37,641 bases of DNA from Paracoccus nototheniae (GTDB lineage Bacteria > Pseudomonadota > Alphaproteobacteria > Rhodobacterales > Rhodobacteraceae): positions 1 to 37,641 of the forward strand of contig NZ_RQRT01000041.1 in assembly GCF_004335005.1 (NCBI RefSeq), given 5' to 3'. The position numbers and the translations under genes were made by a program. Of this stretch, positions 17,753 to 26,340 are shown piece after piece; position 1 is the stretch's first letter; each line of letters opens with the position of its first letter. The notes under the pieces were generated by a model, which was given only the letters and a program-made list of their open reading frames with translations, did not search any database and had not been told where the DNA came from.

Positions 17753-19317
17753 GCGGGACGGCAGCCCCGGCGTCGGGCGACGATGGGGCGCAGGCCGATG
17801 TCCTGCGCGATCTGGACGGGCTGACGATCACCGCGATCCGCGACGGGTTGCGCGCAGGCTCCCTGACCGCCGAGGCGCTGGCCCGCGCCAGTCTGGCACA
17901 AATCGCGCGGCTGAACGGAACCGTCAACGCGATCATCTTTGAGAATCCCGATGCGCTGGCGGATGCCCGCGAGATCGACCGGCGGCTGGCTGCAGGCGAT
18001 CAACTGGGACCGCTGGCGGGCGTGCCGGTCGTGATCAAGGATCCGATGGACATGGTGGGTTTTCCCACCACCGCCGGGTGGCGGCTGCTTTATTCGGGGA
18101 CTGGCGGGGTCGATCTGATGCCCGCCACCGACAGCCCGGTCGTGGCCCGGATGCGGGCGGCGGATGCGGTGATTCTGGGCAAGACGAATGTCCCCGTGCT
18201 CAGCCATACGGGCAGCCATGCCAATGACAGCTGGGCGGGCCCGACGCTGAACGTGGCGATCGCCGACCGGGTGCCGGGCGGGTCCAGTGCCGGGACGGCG
18301 GCAGCGGTGGCCGCCTGCATGTGCGTCGTGGGACTGGCCGAGGAAACCGGCGGCTCGATCCAGAACCCGGCTTCGGCGCAGGGGCTGGTGGGGATCAAGC
18401 CGACCATCGGGCTGGTGCCGAATGCGGGCGTGGTGCCGCTGTCGGCCAATCGCGACGTGGTCGGACCGATCGCGCGCACGGTGACGGATGCGGCCCTGTG
18501 TCTGGACGTGCTGGCCGGATACAGCGCCGAGGATCCCAAGACCCTGGCCAGCGCCGGCAAGATCCCCGCGCAGGGCTATGCGGCGGGCCTGTCGGCGGAT
18601 GGGCTGCGGGGCAAGCGCATCGGCCTTTACGGTCCCGGCTGGCGCGATCAGCCGCTGTCGGCGGAAACCACTGGCCTTTATCTGCGCGCGCGGTCCGAAT
18701 TGCAGGCGGCGGGCGCGATCCTTGTCGATGATCCCTTCGCGGGCACCGGCTTTGCCGATCTGCGCCGGACGACCGGCCCGGGGTCCAATTTTGATGCGCG
18801 GGGGATGGAGTCGGTCGCCTATGATCTGGGCTGCTATCTGCGCAGGCTGGGGCCGGATGCGGCGCTGAAGACCTTTGACGATTTCGCCCGCGCCACCGCG
18901 GCCGAAGACGCCTTTGGCCCCGGGGGCGTGCTGGCCTATCTGCACGAGCTGCCCGATTTCCGCGCCGCGATGGACGATCCCACCCGTCCGCCCGCGCTGC
19001 CGGAATTTATCGCCCTGAAATCCGCCTATCTGCGGATCTTCGATGCGGTCTTTGCCGAACACCGGCTGGAAGGGCTGGCCTTTCCGCAGATGCGTCAGGA
19101 GGTGCCGCCCCTGCACGGGACCGAGACGATTCAGGAAACCACGGTGGGGGAACTGAACATCGCGGGCCTGCCGGGGGTCACCGTTCCTGCGGGCTATTAC
19201 GCCTCGGGGGCGCCGTTTCAGCTGATCTTCGTCGGCCCGTTGTGGTCCGAGGCCGGGCTGCTGTCGCAGGCTTATGCCTATGAGACGGCGACCCGCCATC
19301 GCCGCCCGGCGGTCTGA
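17749..19317 (+). CDS. Amidase-signature hydrolase (island amidase 1)
   Basis: A 522-aa amidase-signature enzyme. The triad is K97 in VVIKDPMDM, cis-Ser179 in PGGSSAG and nucleophile S203 in AEETGGSIQ. The start is GTG at 17749, overlapping the SDR stop as GTGA, so translation is probably coupled. The open frame continues upstream only as the antiphase of the SDR gene. The variants EETGGSIQ and PMDMVGFPTTAG set it apart from the other three amidases here, so it is not a recent duplicate. There is no signal peptide. The substrate is unknown, and the operon with a formamidase-family enzyme and SDR suggests a dedicated catabolic route. It ends 28 bases from the convergent MarR gene. Confidence 0.9.
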   Translation: MSGTAAPASGDDGAQADVLRDLDGLTITAIRDGLRAGSLTAEALARASLAQIARLNGTVNAIIFENPDALADAREIDRRLAAGDQLGPLAGVPVVIKDPMDMVGFPTTAGWRLLYSGTGGVDLMPATDSPVVARMRAADAVILGKTNVPVLSHTGSHANDSWAGPTLNVAIADRVPGGSSAGTAAAVAACMCVVGLAEETGGSIQNPASAQGLVGIKPTIGLVPNAGVVPLSANRDVVGPIARTVTDAALCLDVLAGYSAEDPKTLASAGKIPAQGYAAGLSADGLRGKRIGLYGPGWRDQPLSAETTGLYLRARSELQAAGAILVDDPFAGTGFADLRRTTGPGSNFDARGMESVAYDLGCYLRRLGPDAALKTFDDFARATAAEDAFGPGGVLAYLHELPDFRAAMDDPTRPPALPEFIALKSAYLRIFDAVFAEHRLEGLAFPQMRQEVPPLHGTETIQETTVGELNIAGLPGVTVPAGYYASGAPFQLIFVGPLWSEAGLLSQAYAYETATRHRRPAV

Positions 19318-19345
19318 GCGGCGGGCTGAGGGGCCTGTCGGGCTG

Positions 19346-19768
19346 TCAGGACAGGTCAAGATCCATCAGGATCCGCTTGATCCGCGACAGTTCGCTGCCC
19401 GGCAGGGCCTGCGCGATATGGTCGTCATGGGCCGTGCTGATATTGCGCAGATCCCGGCCCAAAGCGATGCCCTTGGGGGCAAGGGCGACCATGACCTTGC
19501 GGCGGTCCTTGGGGTCGGCCAGCCGAAAGACCAGACCTTCGGATGTCATGCGATCAATGATCTTGGTCAGGGTCGCAGGCTCGACCAGAACGCGCGCGGC
19601 CAGACCGCCCATGGGCGAGGGGCCGTCCTGTTCCAGCGCTTTCAGAACGCGGAACTGTTCGATCGCAAGGCCGCCGGGCTGCAGGCGGCGGGCCAGATCC
19701 TCTTCGACCATCCGGTTGGCGCGGGCGATCAGATAGCTCAGCTGGTCGGTCAGTCTGGCGTCGGTCAT
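19346..19768 (-). CDS. MarR-family transcriptional regulator
   Basis: A 140-aa winged-helix regulator. Helices LTDQLSYLIARANRMVEEDL are followed by the wHTH region QFRVLKALEQ, with the recognition helix near VEPATLTKIIDRM and the wing at LADPKDRRKVMVAL. The DxRxxR-like signature, DPKDRRK, is clear. The ATG start has GAGG nearby. It is convergent with the island amidase 1 gene and lies downstream of, and on the same strand as, the AmiC-like gene. An inverted repeat overlaps its own promoter, and a related sequence lies in the AmiC/amidase divergent promoter, so it is the likely local repressor. The ligand may be an amide, acid or aromatic breakdown product (inference). Confidence 0.92.
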   Translation of the reverse strand: MTDARLTDQLSYLIARANRMVEEDLARRLQPGGLAIEQFRVLKALEQDGPSPMGGLAARVLVEPATLTKIIDRMTSEGLVFRLADPKDRRKVMVALAPKGIALGRDLRNISTAHDDHIAQALPGSELSRIKRILMDLDLS

Positions 19769-19796
19769 TCGGCCCTCATCAATACCCTTACACGAT

Positions 19797-19816
19797 AATA
19801 TCGCAGTTTTGATATT
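19797..19816 (-). promoter_or_regulatory. Candidate MarR operator over its own promoter
   Basis: The inverted repeat AATATC-N8-GATATT overlaps a minus-strand -10-like TATTAT, about 30-50 bases before the MarR start codon. It lies in an AT-rich patch unusual for this genome. Autorepression is typical for MarR regulators. Confidence 0.5.
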
Positions 19817-19865
19817 CTGCGCCAGTTGAAAGGTGAAAGGGCCGGGCGCAGGCGCCGCAGGGCCG

Positions 19866-20906
19866 TCACACCTGCCAGGTCTGGCGCACGCAGAATTCCG
19901 TTCCGCCAGCCTCGGCCAGCGCCACGCGGGCGCGGATCGCGGATCGTCCGATCAGCTCATAGACCCGGCTGCGGGGCAGGCGGCTGCGCAGCTGGCGGGC
20001 CATCAGATGCCCGTCGATATGGCCGACCTGCCGCGCCAGTGCCGCCACCAGATAGACCGCGTCATAACAGTTCAGCGAATTGGTCGTGACATCGGGCAAC
20101 ATGCCGCCAAAGCTGGCGTGGTAATTCTCCATCAGCGCATCGCGGCCATGATCGGTCGTGCCTTGAAAATAACTGGCCCCGGCGAACAGGTTTTCGGCAT
20201 TCTCGGGGGCCACGCCCAAAAGCTGCGTTTCCTCAAATGCCAGCATCAGGCGCAGGCAACCGGTGGCGAGCCCCGCCCCGGCAAAGGCGCGGTTGAAGGC
20301 GACCGCATCCTCGCCCAGCAGGGCCATCACCACCACATCGGGACGCGCCGCCCGGATGCGGTCCAGAACCGGCGCATAGTCGCGGTCATGCAGATCGACC
20401 AGCGCATGGCCGACCATCTGCCCGCCCGCGCGTCGCACCGCCGCCCCGGTCGTGCCGATGGCGATGCGCGGCCAGATGTAATCATTGCCCAGGAAAAAGA
20501 ACCGCTGCGCCCCGCGCCGTTCGGCCAGCCACGCGATGCCCGGCGCCAGAACCTCCTGGTCCGTGACGCCCAGACTGGCGGTGCCCGGCCCGCAAGAGCC
20601 GCCTTCGTAATGGGGGGTATAGACATAGGGGGCCAGCCCGCCCAGACCGCGCCGGACCGAAGACCGCAGATGCGAGGCCTGCAGGCCGATCACCGCATCG
20701 ACGCGATCCTTGATGGCCAGCGTCCGGGCTGCCTGAAAGGCCGATTGCGGGGTTTCACCGCTGTCGCAATGGACGATCTCGATCTCATGCCCCAGGACGC
20801 CGCCGGCGGCATTCACCTCGGCTGCGGCGACAAGGGCTGCGCCCTGGCAGCCGGGCGTCCACAGCCCGGCCAATCCACCATGAGACAGAATGACCCCGAC
20901 ACGCAT
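19866..20906 (-). CDS. AmiC/UrtA-type ligand-binding protein without signal peptide
   Basis: A 346-aa type I periplasmic-binding-fold protein of the branched-chain amino acid/urea/amide group. From the start MRVGVILSHGGLAG it goes straight into the first beta strand, with no secretion signal. The open frame upstream (to 21008) is Pro/Arg-rich and not signal-like. VIGLQASHLRSSVRRGLG, TPHYEGGSC, FFLGNDYIWPR and NSLNCYDAVYL match the pattern of Pseudomonas AmiC, the cytosolic amide sensor, and of UrtA/FmdD. It is divergent from an amidase gene. No AmiR-like ANTAR protein is in the window. I infer a cytosolic amide sensor, with a mis-called binding protein as the alternative. The upstream ribosome-binding site is weak. 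Confidence 0.78.
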   Translation of the reverse strand: MRVGVILSHGGLAGLWTPGCQGAALVAAAEVNAAGGVLGHEIEIVHCDSGETPQSAFQAARTLAIKDRVDAVIGLQASHLRSSVRRGLGGLAPYVYTPHYEGGSCGPGTASLGVTDQEVLAPGIAWLAERRGAQRFFFLGNDYIWPRIAIGTTGAAVRRAGGQMVGHALVDLHDRDYAPVLDRIRAARPDVVVMALLGEDAVAFNRAFAGAGLATGCLRLMLAFEETQLLGVAPENAENLFAGASYFQGTTDHGRDALMENYHASFGGMLPDVTTNSLNCYDAVYLVAALARQVGHIDGHLMARQLRSRLPRSRVYELIGRSAIRARVALAEAGGTEFCVRQTWQV

Positions 20907-21110
20907 CCTGCGATGGTGGCCCGGCGGGCGCCCGGCGAAAAGCCTATTCGGCGCGGGACATCCAGGGATTCGCCGTTGCAGCAATCTTGGGCAGTGCGGC
21001 GCGTGCAATCCGGGCAGCGGCGCCCCTCTTCCGCCGATTGCCCGCCTTTATACTTGCGGTTTCAAATATCTCATGTGCGAATACAATCATCGCCAACAGA
21101 AGGCATTGCC
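20907..21110. promoter_or_regulatory. Divergent promoter region, AmiC-like gene / amidase 2
   Basis: A 204-base spacer with a distinctly AT-richer stretch at 21050-21095. It includes TACAAT (21082-21087) with TTTCAA 16 bases upstream as a possible rightward promoter. Site AATATCTCATGTGCGA (21065-21080) lies between these elements. It matches 12 of 16 positions of the minus-strand sequence at 19816-19801 in the MarR promoter. Confidence 0.45.
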
Positions 21111-22544
21111 ATGAACACCCAAAGCCCCCGGATCGCACCTGCCCGCGCCATCATCGACCTGTCCCTGACCGAGGTTTCGGCCCTGATCGCCAGCGGCACC
21201 GCCACCCCGACCGAGGTGACCGAGGCCGCGCTGAACCGCATCGCGCAGTTGGAGGGGGGGCTGACCGCCTATCAGCATCTGCTGGCCGATCGGGCGCGCG
21301 ACAAGGCGGCGCTGGCCACGCAGGAACGGCAGGCGGGGCTGGATCGCGGCCCGCTGCATGGCGTGCCGCTGGCGCTGAAGGATCTGTGCGAGACCGAATT
21401 CGCGCCGACCGCCGCCGGAATGGCGCTGTATCGTGACAACCGGACCGGGCGCGATGCCACCGTCACCGCGCGGCTGGAACAGGCGGGCGCGGTCATTCTG
21501 GGCAAGCTGGCCATGACCGAGGGCGCCTATGCGGGCCATCACCCCGACATGCCGGTGCCCAAAAACCCGTGGGACGCCCGGCTTTGGGCGGGGTCATCCT
21601 CGTCCGGGTCGGGGGTCGCGGTGGCGGCGGGGCTGTGCTTTGGCGCGCTTGGGTCCGATACCGGCGGCTCGATCCGCTTTCCGTCCCATGCCAATGGCAT
21701 CACCGGGCTGAAGCCGACATGGGGCCGGGTCAGCCGCCACGGCGTCTTTGCGCTGGCCGACAGTCTGGATCATGTCGGCCCGATGGCCCGCAGCGCCGCC
21801 GATTGTGCGGCGATGCTGCAGGCCATCGCCGGGGCCGATGCCGCCGATCCGACCGCGCTGACAGCGCCGGTGCCCGATTATCTGGCGGGTCTGGGCGCGC
21901 CGATCCGGGGCCTGCGGATCGGCGTCGATCACGCCGCGATCCTTGACGCAGCCGCCCCGGACACCGCCGCCATGATGCAGGCCGCGATCGCGGTCTTTGC
22001 CGCTTTGGGCGCCCTGATCGTGCCGGTCACCCTGCCCTTTCCCGATGAGATGACCGACCACTGGACCGCCCTCTGCGCCATCGAGGTCGCGCTGGCCCAC
22101 GCGGCCACCTATCCCGCGCGGGCGGCGGAATACGGCCCCAGTCTGGGCGGGCTGTTGCAGGCGGGGCATGCGCTGGACGCCCTTGATGTGGGCCGGGCGA
22201 TGCAATGGCGGCTTGGCTTCAACGGGGCGCTGGCCTGCGCGATGGAGGGCGTCGACATGGTCATCCTGCCGGTGGTGGGGGCGCCGCTGCCGTGGCTGGA
22301 CAATGCGATCGGCGCGCCCTCGGTCGATCCGGCCAATCCCGATCTGGGCAACCTGCTACGCTTTACCGCACCTGCCGATCTGGCCGGATTGCCCGCGCTG
22401 ACCCTGCCGGGAGGCTTTGACGATCGCGGCGGGCCGATGGGCTTTCAGCTGATGGGCCGGGCCCTGGACGAGGGGGGGCTGCTGCGCGCCGGTCACGCCT
22501 TTCAGTCGGTCACCGACTGGCATCTGCGCCGGCCCCCCTGCTGA
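21111..22544 (+). CDS. Amidase-signature hydrolase (island amidase 2)
   Basis: A 477-aa amidase-signature enzyme. The triad is K90 in LALKDLCET, cis-Ser163 in AGSSSSGSG and nucleophile S187 in GSDTGGSIR. The usual GG before the cis-serine is GS here. The start at 21111 (MNTQSPRI) has AGAAGG upstream; the very long upstream open frame is an accident of GC-rich DNA. It ends seven bases before the convergent ureD stop. Divergence from the AmiC-like gene suggests amide-responsive expression. Architecture is similar to aryl/aliphatic amidases and to the amidase half of allophanate hydrolase, but it lacks the extra allophanate C-terminal domain, so I leave the substrate open. Confidence 0.9.
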   Translation: MNTQSPRIAPARAIIDLSLTEVSALIASGTATPTEVTEAALNRIAQLEGGLTAYQHLLADRARDKAALATQERQAGLDRGPLHGVPLALKDLCETEFAPTAAGMALYRDNRTGRDATVTARLEQAGAVILGKLAMTEGAYAGHHPDMPVPKNPWDARLWAGSSSSGSGVAVAAGLCFGALGSDTGGSIRFPSHANGITGLKPTWGRVSRHGVFALADSLDHVGPMARSAADCAAMLQAIAGADAADPTALTAPVPDYLAGLGAPIRGLRIGVDHAAILDAAAPDTAAMMQAAIAVFAALGALIVPVTLPFPDEMTDHWTALCAIEVALAHAATYPARAAEYGPSLGGLLQAGHALDALDVGRAMQWRLGFNGALACAMEGVDMVILPVVGAPLPWLDNAIGAPSVDPANPDLGNLLRFTAPADLAGLPALTLPGGFDDRGGPMGFQLMGRALDEGGLLRAGHAFQSVTDWHLRRPPC

Positions 22545-22551
22545 GCGGCGC

Positions 22552-23352
22552 CTAAAGTCCCGCCACCAGCCGCGCACGCCACGCGTCCAGCGCGGCGGAC
22601 AAGGCCCCGCCCGAGGTCGCGGCCAGCCGGATCATCACGCCCGCATCGCCGCGCAGGGGCGCCACCGCGCCCCAGACATCCCTGTCGTCCCATGGCCCCA
22701 TGGCGATATCCAGCGCGGCCAGCTGCGCGGCCGGGGCCAGCAGCAGAACCTGACCAAAGGCGCGCATGCCCCCCGGCAAACCCGCCAGCCGGGCCAGCTG
22801 ATCGCCGCTGGCCCGCTGCCGGTCGCGCAGCACCACCTGACCCGAGGGGCGGCGGATCACCGTGTCGCTGTCCCACCCGGTCGCGGGCGTCGGGGCGCCG
22901 CGCAGGCACACCCCCTCCATCAGCGCAAGGCAGGCATCCGCCGGCAGCACCACGCGCATCCGCTGTGCCATCCGGGCGCCGGGCGACAGAACCCATGGGT
23001 CTGGCAAAAGGGCCAGCCTGCCCTGCGCCACCTCGACAGACCAGTCCACATGGGCCATCGCCGCGCCGCCATCCGGCCCGCCCGAATGGACCAGCCCGGC
23101 GCCTGCGGTGACCAGATGCAGATGCCCGTCCTGCAACAGGATGCGGTGGCGCCAGTGATCGCCGGGCAGCAGCGCCGCCCCCGCCGCCTGCGGCAGGACG
23201 GTCAACGGCCCTTCGCGGCCCCGCAGCCGGAATCCGCGCGGCAGCGACCACGGCCATGCGACATGGCGATGCAGGATCGCGGTGCCGCCATCGGCCCCCA
23301 GACCGACCCGCAGATCCAGCTGAGGGGGCGGCCCCGGTGTCATGGCGGTCAC
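22552..23352 (-). CDS. ureD: Urease accessory protein UreD
   Basis: A 266-aa UreD/UreH-family protein that binds apo-urease and, with UreF and UreG, delivers nickel to the active site. Recognisable blocks are [40 protein letters not shown] and the [19 protein letters not shown] region near the middle. It is last in the leftward operon. The GTG at 23352 overlaps the ureG stop (GTGA); an ATG three codons later (MTPGPPP) is equally possible. Divergent at sequence level like the rest of this urease set, but the length is normal. Confidence 0.88.
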   Translation of the reverse strand: MTAMTPGPPPQLDLRVGLGADGGTAILHRHVAWPWSLPRGFRLRGREGPLTVLPQAAGAALLPGDHWRHRILLQDGHLHLVTAGAGLVHSGGPDGGAAMAHVDWSVEVAQGRLALLPDPWVLSPGARMAQRMRVVLPADACLALMEGVCLRGAPTPATGWDSDTVIRRPSGQVVLRDRQRASGDQLARLAGLPGGMRAFGQVLLLAPAAQLAALDIAMGPWDDRDVWGAVAPLRGDAGVMIRLAATSGGALSAALDAWRARLVAGL

Positions 23353-23954
23353 CGGAACAGCACCTCGCGGCGCAGATGGGCGACGATCTGGGCCACGCCT
23401 TCGTCGCGGCGGCAGACGGTGCCGATCACCGGGCGCCCGGCCCGGACCTGCCGCGCCTCGGCCAGCATCTGCGCCAGATCGACGCCCACATGCGGGGCCA
23501 GATCGGTCTTGTTCACGACCAGCAGATCGGCCTGCAGGATGCCCGGCCCCTTTTTGCGCGGAATGTCGTCGCCGCCCGCAACGTCGATCACGAACAGCCA
23601 GTGATCGACCAGATCGGGCGAAAAGGTCGAGGCCAGATTGTCGCCCCCGGATTCGATCAGGATCAGCTCCAGCCCCGGAAAGTCCCGCTCCAGCCGGTCG
23701 GCGGCGGCGATGTTCAGGGTCGGATCCTCGCGGATGACGGTATGGGGGCAGGCGCCGGCCTGCACCGCCAGCACCCGTCCGGGCGCCAGCAGCCCGCCGC
23801 GCCGCAGCCGCAGCGCATCCTCGTCGGTGACCAGATCGTTGGTGATGACCGCCGTGTCTATCCCGGCTTTGGCCAGATGCGGCAGGATCGCCTCGATCAG
23901 GGCGGTCTTGCCCGAACCGACCGGCCCGCCGATGCCCACGCGCGCCGCCGTCAT
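23349..23954 (-). CDS. ureG: Urease accessory GTPase UreG
   Basis: A 201-aa SIMIBI-class GTPase that carries nickel and powers urease maturation. The P-loop is GGPVGSGKT (9-17), the nickel-binding Cys-Pro-His motif is C69-P70-H71 in [11 protein letters not shown], and the G4 motif is NKTD in [14 protein letters not shown]. The start at 23954 overlaps the ureC stop (ATGA); the larger open frame runs into ureC. Well conserved and complete, which argues that the associated urease is truly nickel-loaded. Confidence 0.95.
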   Translation of the reverse strand: MTAARVGIGGPVGSGKTALIEAILPHLAKAGIDTAVITNDLVTDEDALRLRRGGLLAPGRVLAVQAGACPHTVIREDPTLNIAAADRLERDFPGLELILIESGGDNLASTFSPDLVDHWLFVIDVAGGDDIPRKKGPGILQADLLVVNKTDLAPHVGVDLAQMLAEARQVRAGRPVIGTVCRRDEGVAQIVAHLRREVLFR

Positions 23955-25654
23955 CGCAGGAAATACCGGCGCGACATCGGCACCTGACGGGCCGGATCGC
24001 AGGTCAGCAGCCGCCCGTCGGCGCGCACCTCGAAGGTCTGGGGATCGACCTCGATCCGGGGCAGGGCGTCGTTCCTGCGCATGTCGAATTTGCGCAGGGA
24101 CCGGACCGAGGCGATGGGCACGAAGGGCTTGAGGCAACCCAGCCTGTCTGCGGTCCCCGCCTGAACCGCCAGCCTGCTGACGAAGGTGACCCCCAAGCGG
24201 TGCTTGACCGAGCCGAGCGATCCCCACATGGGCCGGTGGATCATCGGTTCCGATCCGATGAAGCTGCCATTGCCGTCGCCCATGCTGGACCAGACGATGG
24301 TGCCCGACTTGATCACCGTCGCGGGCTTGGCGCCGAAAAAGGCAAAGGGCCACAGCACCAGATCGGCCATCCGGCCCGGCGCGATCGATCCCACATGCGC
24401 GTCGATCCCGGCGGCGATGGCCGGGTTGACGGTCAGCTTCGCGATATAGCGGCGGATGCGTTCGTTGTCGGCGCACGCGGTGCGTTCTTCGGGCAGGCGG
24501 CCCACGCGTTCCTTCATGACCGAGGCCAGCTGCCAGCATTTCGCGACATTTTCGGCCAGCCGCCCCATGCCCTGACTGTCGGTCGCAAAGATCGAGATGG
24601 CGCCCATGTCATGCAGCAGATCCTCGGCCGCCATGGACTGGGGGCGGATGCGGGCCTCGGCAAAGGCCACGTCCTCGATCAGATCAAAGCTCATCATATG
24701 GGCCAGCATGGTCATCGGCACACCCTCTTCCAGCGCGGGGGCGGTAAAGGGGTTGGTGGGGTTGGTGGACGACGGCAGGACATTGGCAAAGCCGTTCACC
24801 GCCAGAATATCGGGCGCATGACCGCCGCCCGCGCCCTCGGTGTGATACATGTGGATGGTGCGGTCCGCGATGGCGGCCATGGTATCCTGATAGAAGCCGA
24901 ATTCGTTGATCGTGTCGGTGTGCAGATGGACCGAGAAATCGGCCGCCTCGGCGGCGCGCAGCGATCCGTCCAGCACGGCGGGCGAGGCGCCGAAATCCTC
25001 GTGGATCTTGACCCCTAGGGCGCCGCCCGCGACGCTTTCGGCGACTGCGCCGGGGTCCGAACAGCCGCGCCCCAGAAAGCCGAAATTCAGCGGATATTCG
25101 TCGGCGGCCAGGATCAGTCGCCCCAGGGTCAGCGGTCCCGAACAGGACACGTCGAAATTCGGCCCCGGCGACATGCCGATCATCGTCGTCGTGCCGCCCG
25201 CCAGTGCGTGATGGGCCTGCTGGGGGGACAGGAAATGGGCATGGGCCTCGACCGCGCCGGCGGTGACGAAATGGCGGTCGCCATGCACGACGGTGGTGTT
25301 CGGCCCGGTGACCAGCCCCGGCGTGACGCCCGCCATGATGTCGGGATTGCCCGCCTTGCCGATGCCCACGATGCGCCCGTCGCGGATGCCGATATCGCCT
25401 TTGACGATGCCCAGATCGGCGTCGATGATCACTGCGTTCTGCACCACCATGTCCAGCGCGCCGCTGGCGGCGGTGCCGGTGGTGCAGAACCCCTCGCCGT
25501 CGCGCATGACCTTGCCTGCGCCGCAGCTCAGCTCATCGCCGTAATGGGTGTGGTCGAATTCGATTTCTGCCAACAGGGCGCTGTCGCCCAAGCGGACCAG
25601 ATCCCCGGTGGTGGGGCCGTAAAGCGCGGCATAGTCGCGTCTGCTGATCCTCAT
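23951..25654 (-). CDS. ureC: Urease alpha subunit, divergent type
   Basis: A 567-aa catalytic subunit of nickel urease (urea to ammonia and carbamate). All metal ligands are present: H138 and H140 (EAHAHF), carbamylated K216 (GVKIHED), H245 (LHTDT), H271 (HTEGAGGGH) and D359 (ATDSQ). The general-acid histidine is H319, and an Arg corresponds to R336 of Klebsiella. Two things differ. The mobile flap MVCHHLDP is MLAHMMSF here (Cys319 to Ala, the second His to Met). The loop GGGTGPAAGT-ATTC-PG is shortened to [15 protein letters not shown]. Ala363 is Gly. The protein may therefore hydrolyse urea with different kinetics or act on another amide. It overlaps ureAB and ureG by ATGA. Confidence 0.93.
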   Translation of the reverse strand: MRISRRDYAALYGPTTGDLVRLGDSALLAEIEFDHTHYGDELSCGAGKVMRDGEGFCTTGTAASGALDMVVQNAVIIDADLGIVKGDIGIRDGRIVGIGKAGNPDIMAGVTPGLVTGPNTTVVHGDRHFVTAGAVEAHAHFLSPQQAHHALAGGTTTMIGMSPGPNFDVSCSGPLTLGRLILAADEYPLNFGFLGRGCSDPGAVAESVAGGALGVKIHEDFGASPAVLDGSLRAAEAADFSVHLHTDTINEFGFYQDTMAAIADRTIHMYHTEGAGGGHAPDILAVNGFANVLPSSTNPTNPFTAPALEEGVPMTMLAHMMSFDLIEDVAFAEARIRPQSMAAEDLLHDMGAISIFATDSQGMGRLAENVAKCWQLASVMKERVGRLPEERTACADNERIRRYIAKLTVNPAIAAGIDAHVGSIAPGRMADLVLWPFAFFGAKPATVIKSGTIVWSSMGDGNGSFIGSEPMIHRPMWGSLGSVKHRLGVTFVSRLAVQAGTADRLGCLKPFVPIASVRSLRKFDMRRNDALPRIEVDPQTFEVRADGRLLTCDPARQVPMSRRYFLR

Positions 25655-26325
25655 TCCAGATACCCCCGGGCCGTGGCGCGGGCCAAGGCCGCGTTCCTTG
25701 TGTCGTCTGCCTGTCCCTCGACCAGACCGGCAAAGCCGTGGATGCGGCGCGCGCCCGCATAGGGCACCAGCGTCACCTGTCGTTCGATGCCCGGATCGAA
25801 CCGCATCCCCCCGCCCGAGGGGCGGTCCAGCCGCATCCCATAGGCCGCGCGCCGGTCGAACTGCAGCGCGCGGTTCACCTCGAAGAAATGGGCGTGGCTG
25901 CGGACCTGGATGGTTCGGTCGCCGGTGTTCAGCACCCCGATAGTGGTGGTGGGGCGACCTTCGTTCAGTTCGATCCAGCCGTCGGCGGCGATGACCTCTC
26001 CGGGGACGGGATCGTCGGGACCGGGTTGGATCGGGTCGAAGACGGTGACCAGCTTGGTGCCCTCGGCCATCGCGACCTCGACCGAAAAGGTTTTCAGCAG
26101 ATGCGCCACGCCGGGCTGGACCTGATCGGTGCGTAAAAGCGTCGCGGCATGGGCCACGATGCGCGAATGGGTCCAGTCCTGCCGGGCGACGGTCAGCAGT
26201 TCGTCGGCGAGATAGGCCACGGCCTCGGGGTGGGACAGCGCAATGCCAAGCCGCAGATAGCGCCGCGCCAGTTCGGCGGCGGAAAAGATTGTCAGGCGTT
26301 CCAGTTCCGTGGGGGTCAGATGCAT
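25651..26325 (-). CDS. ureAB: Fused urease gamma-beta subunit
   Basis: A 224-aa protein joining the gamma subunit (about residues 1-100: [20 protein letters not shown] to [18 protein letters not shown]) to the beta subunit. The beta half runs from about residue 106 ([16 protein letters not shown]) through [39 protein letters not shown] and the [10 protein letters not shown] end. Most proteobacteria have separate ureA and ureB. A gamma-beta fusion is known from Helicobacter and from second ureases of some actinobacteria. The fusion is in one clean frame. The ATG at 26325 has AAAGGA upstream. It lies between ureF and ureC. Confidence 0.93.
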   Translation of the reverse strand: MHLTPTELERLTIFSAAELARRYLRLGIALSHPEAVAYLADELLTVARQDWTHSRIVAHAATLLRTDQVQPGVAHLLKTFSVEVAMAEGTKLVTVFDPIQPGPDDPVPGEVIAADGWIELNEGRPTTTIGVLNTGDRTIQVRSHAHFFEVNRALQFDRRAAYGMRLDRPSGGGMRFDPGIERQVTLVPYAGARRIHGFAGLVEGQADDTRNAALARATARGYLE

Positions 26326-26340
26326 AACCGGTCCTTTCGG

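Noticed and set aside
20907..21008. N-terminal extension of the AmiC-like protein as a secretion signal
   Set aside because: The 34 extra residues are Pro/Arg/His-rich with no hydrophobic core, and they fall in the divergent promoter region.
19833..21110. Open frame extending 426 codons upstream of amidase 2
   Set aside because: It is antisense to the AmiC-like gene. The amidase homology begins just after the ATG at 21111, which has its own ribosome-binding site.
25651..26325. UreAB fusion as a sequencing or assembly frameshift artefact
   Set aside because: Gamma and beta segments are in one clean frame with a short linker and full-length domains, as in known natural fusions.
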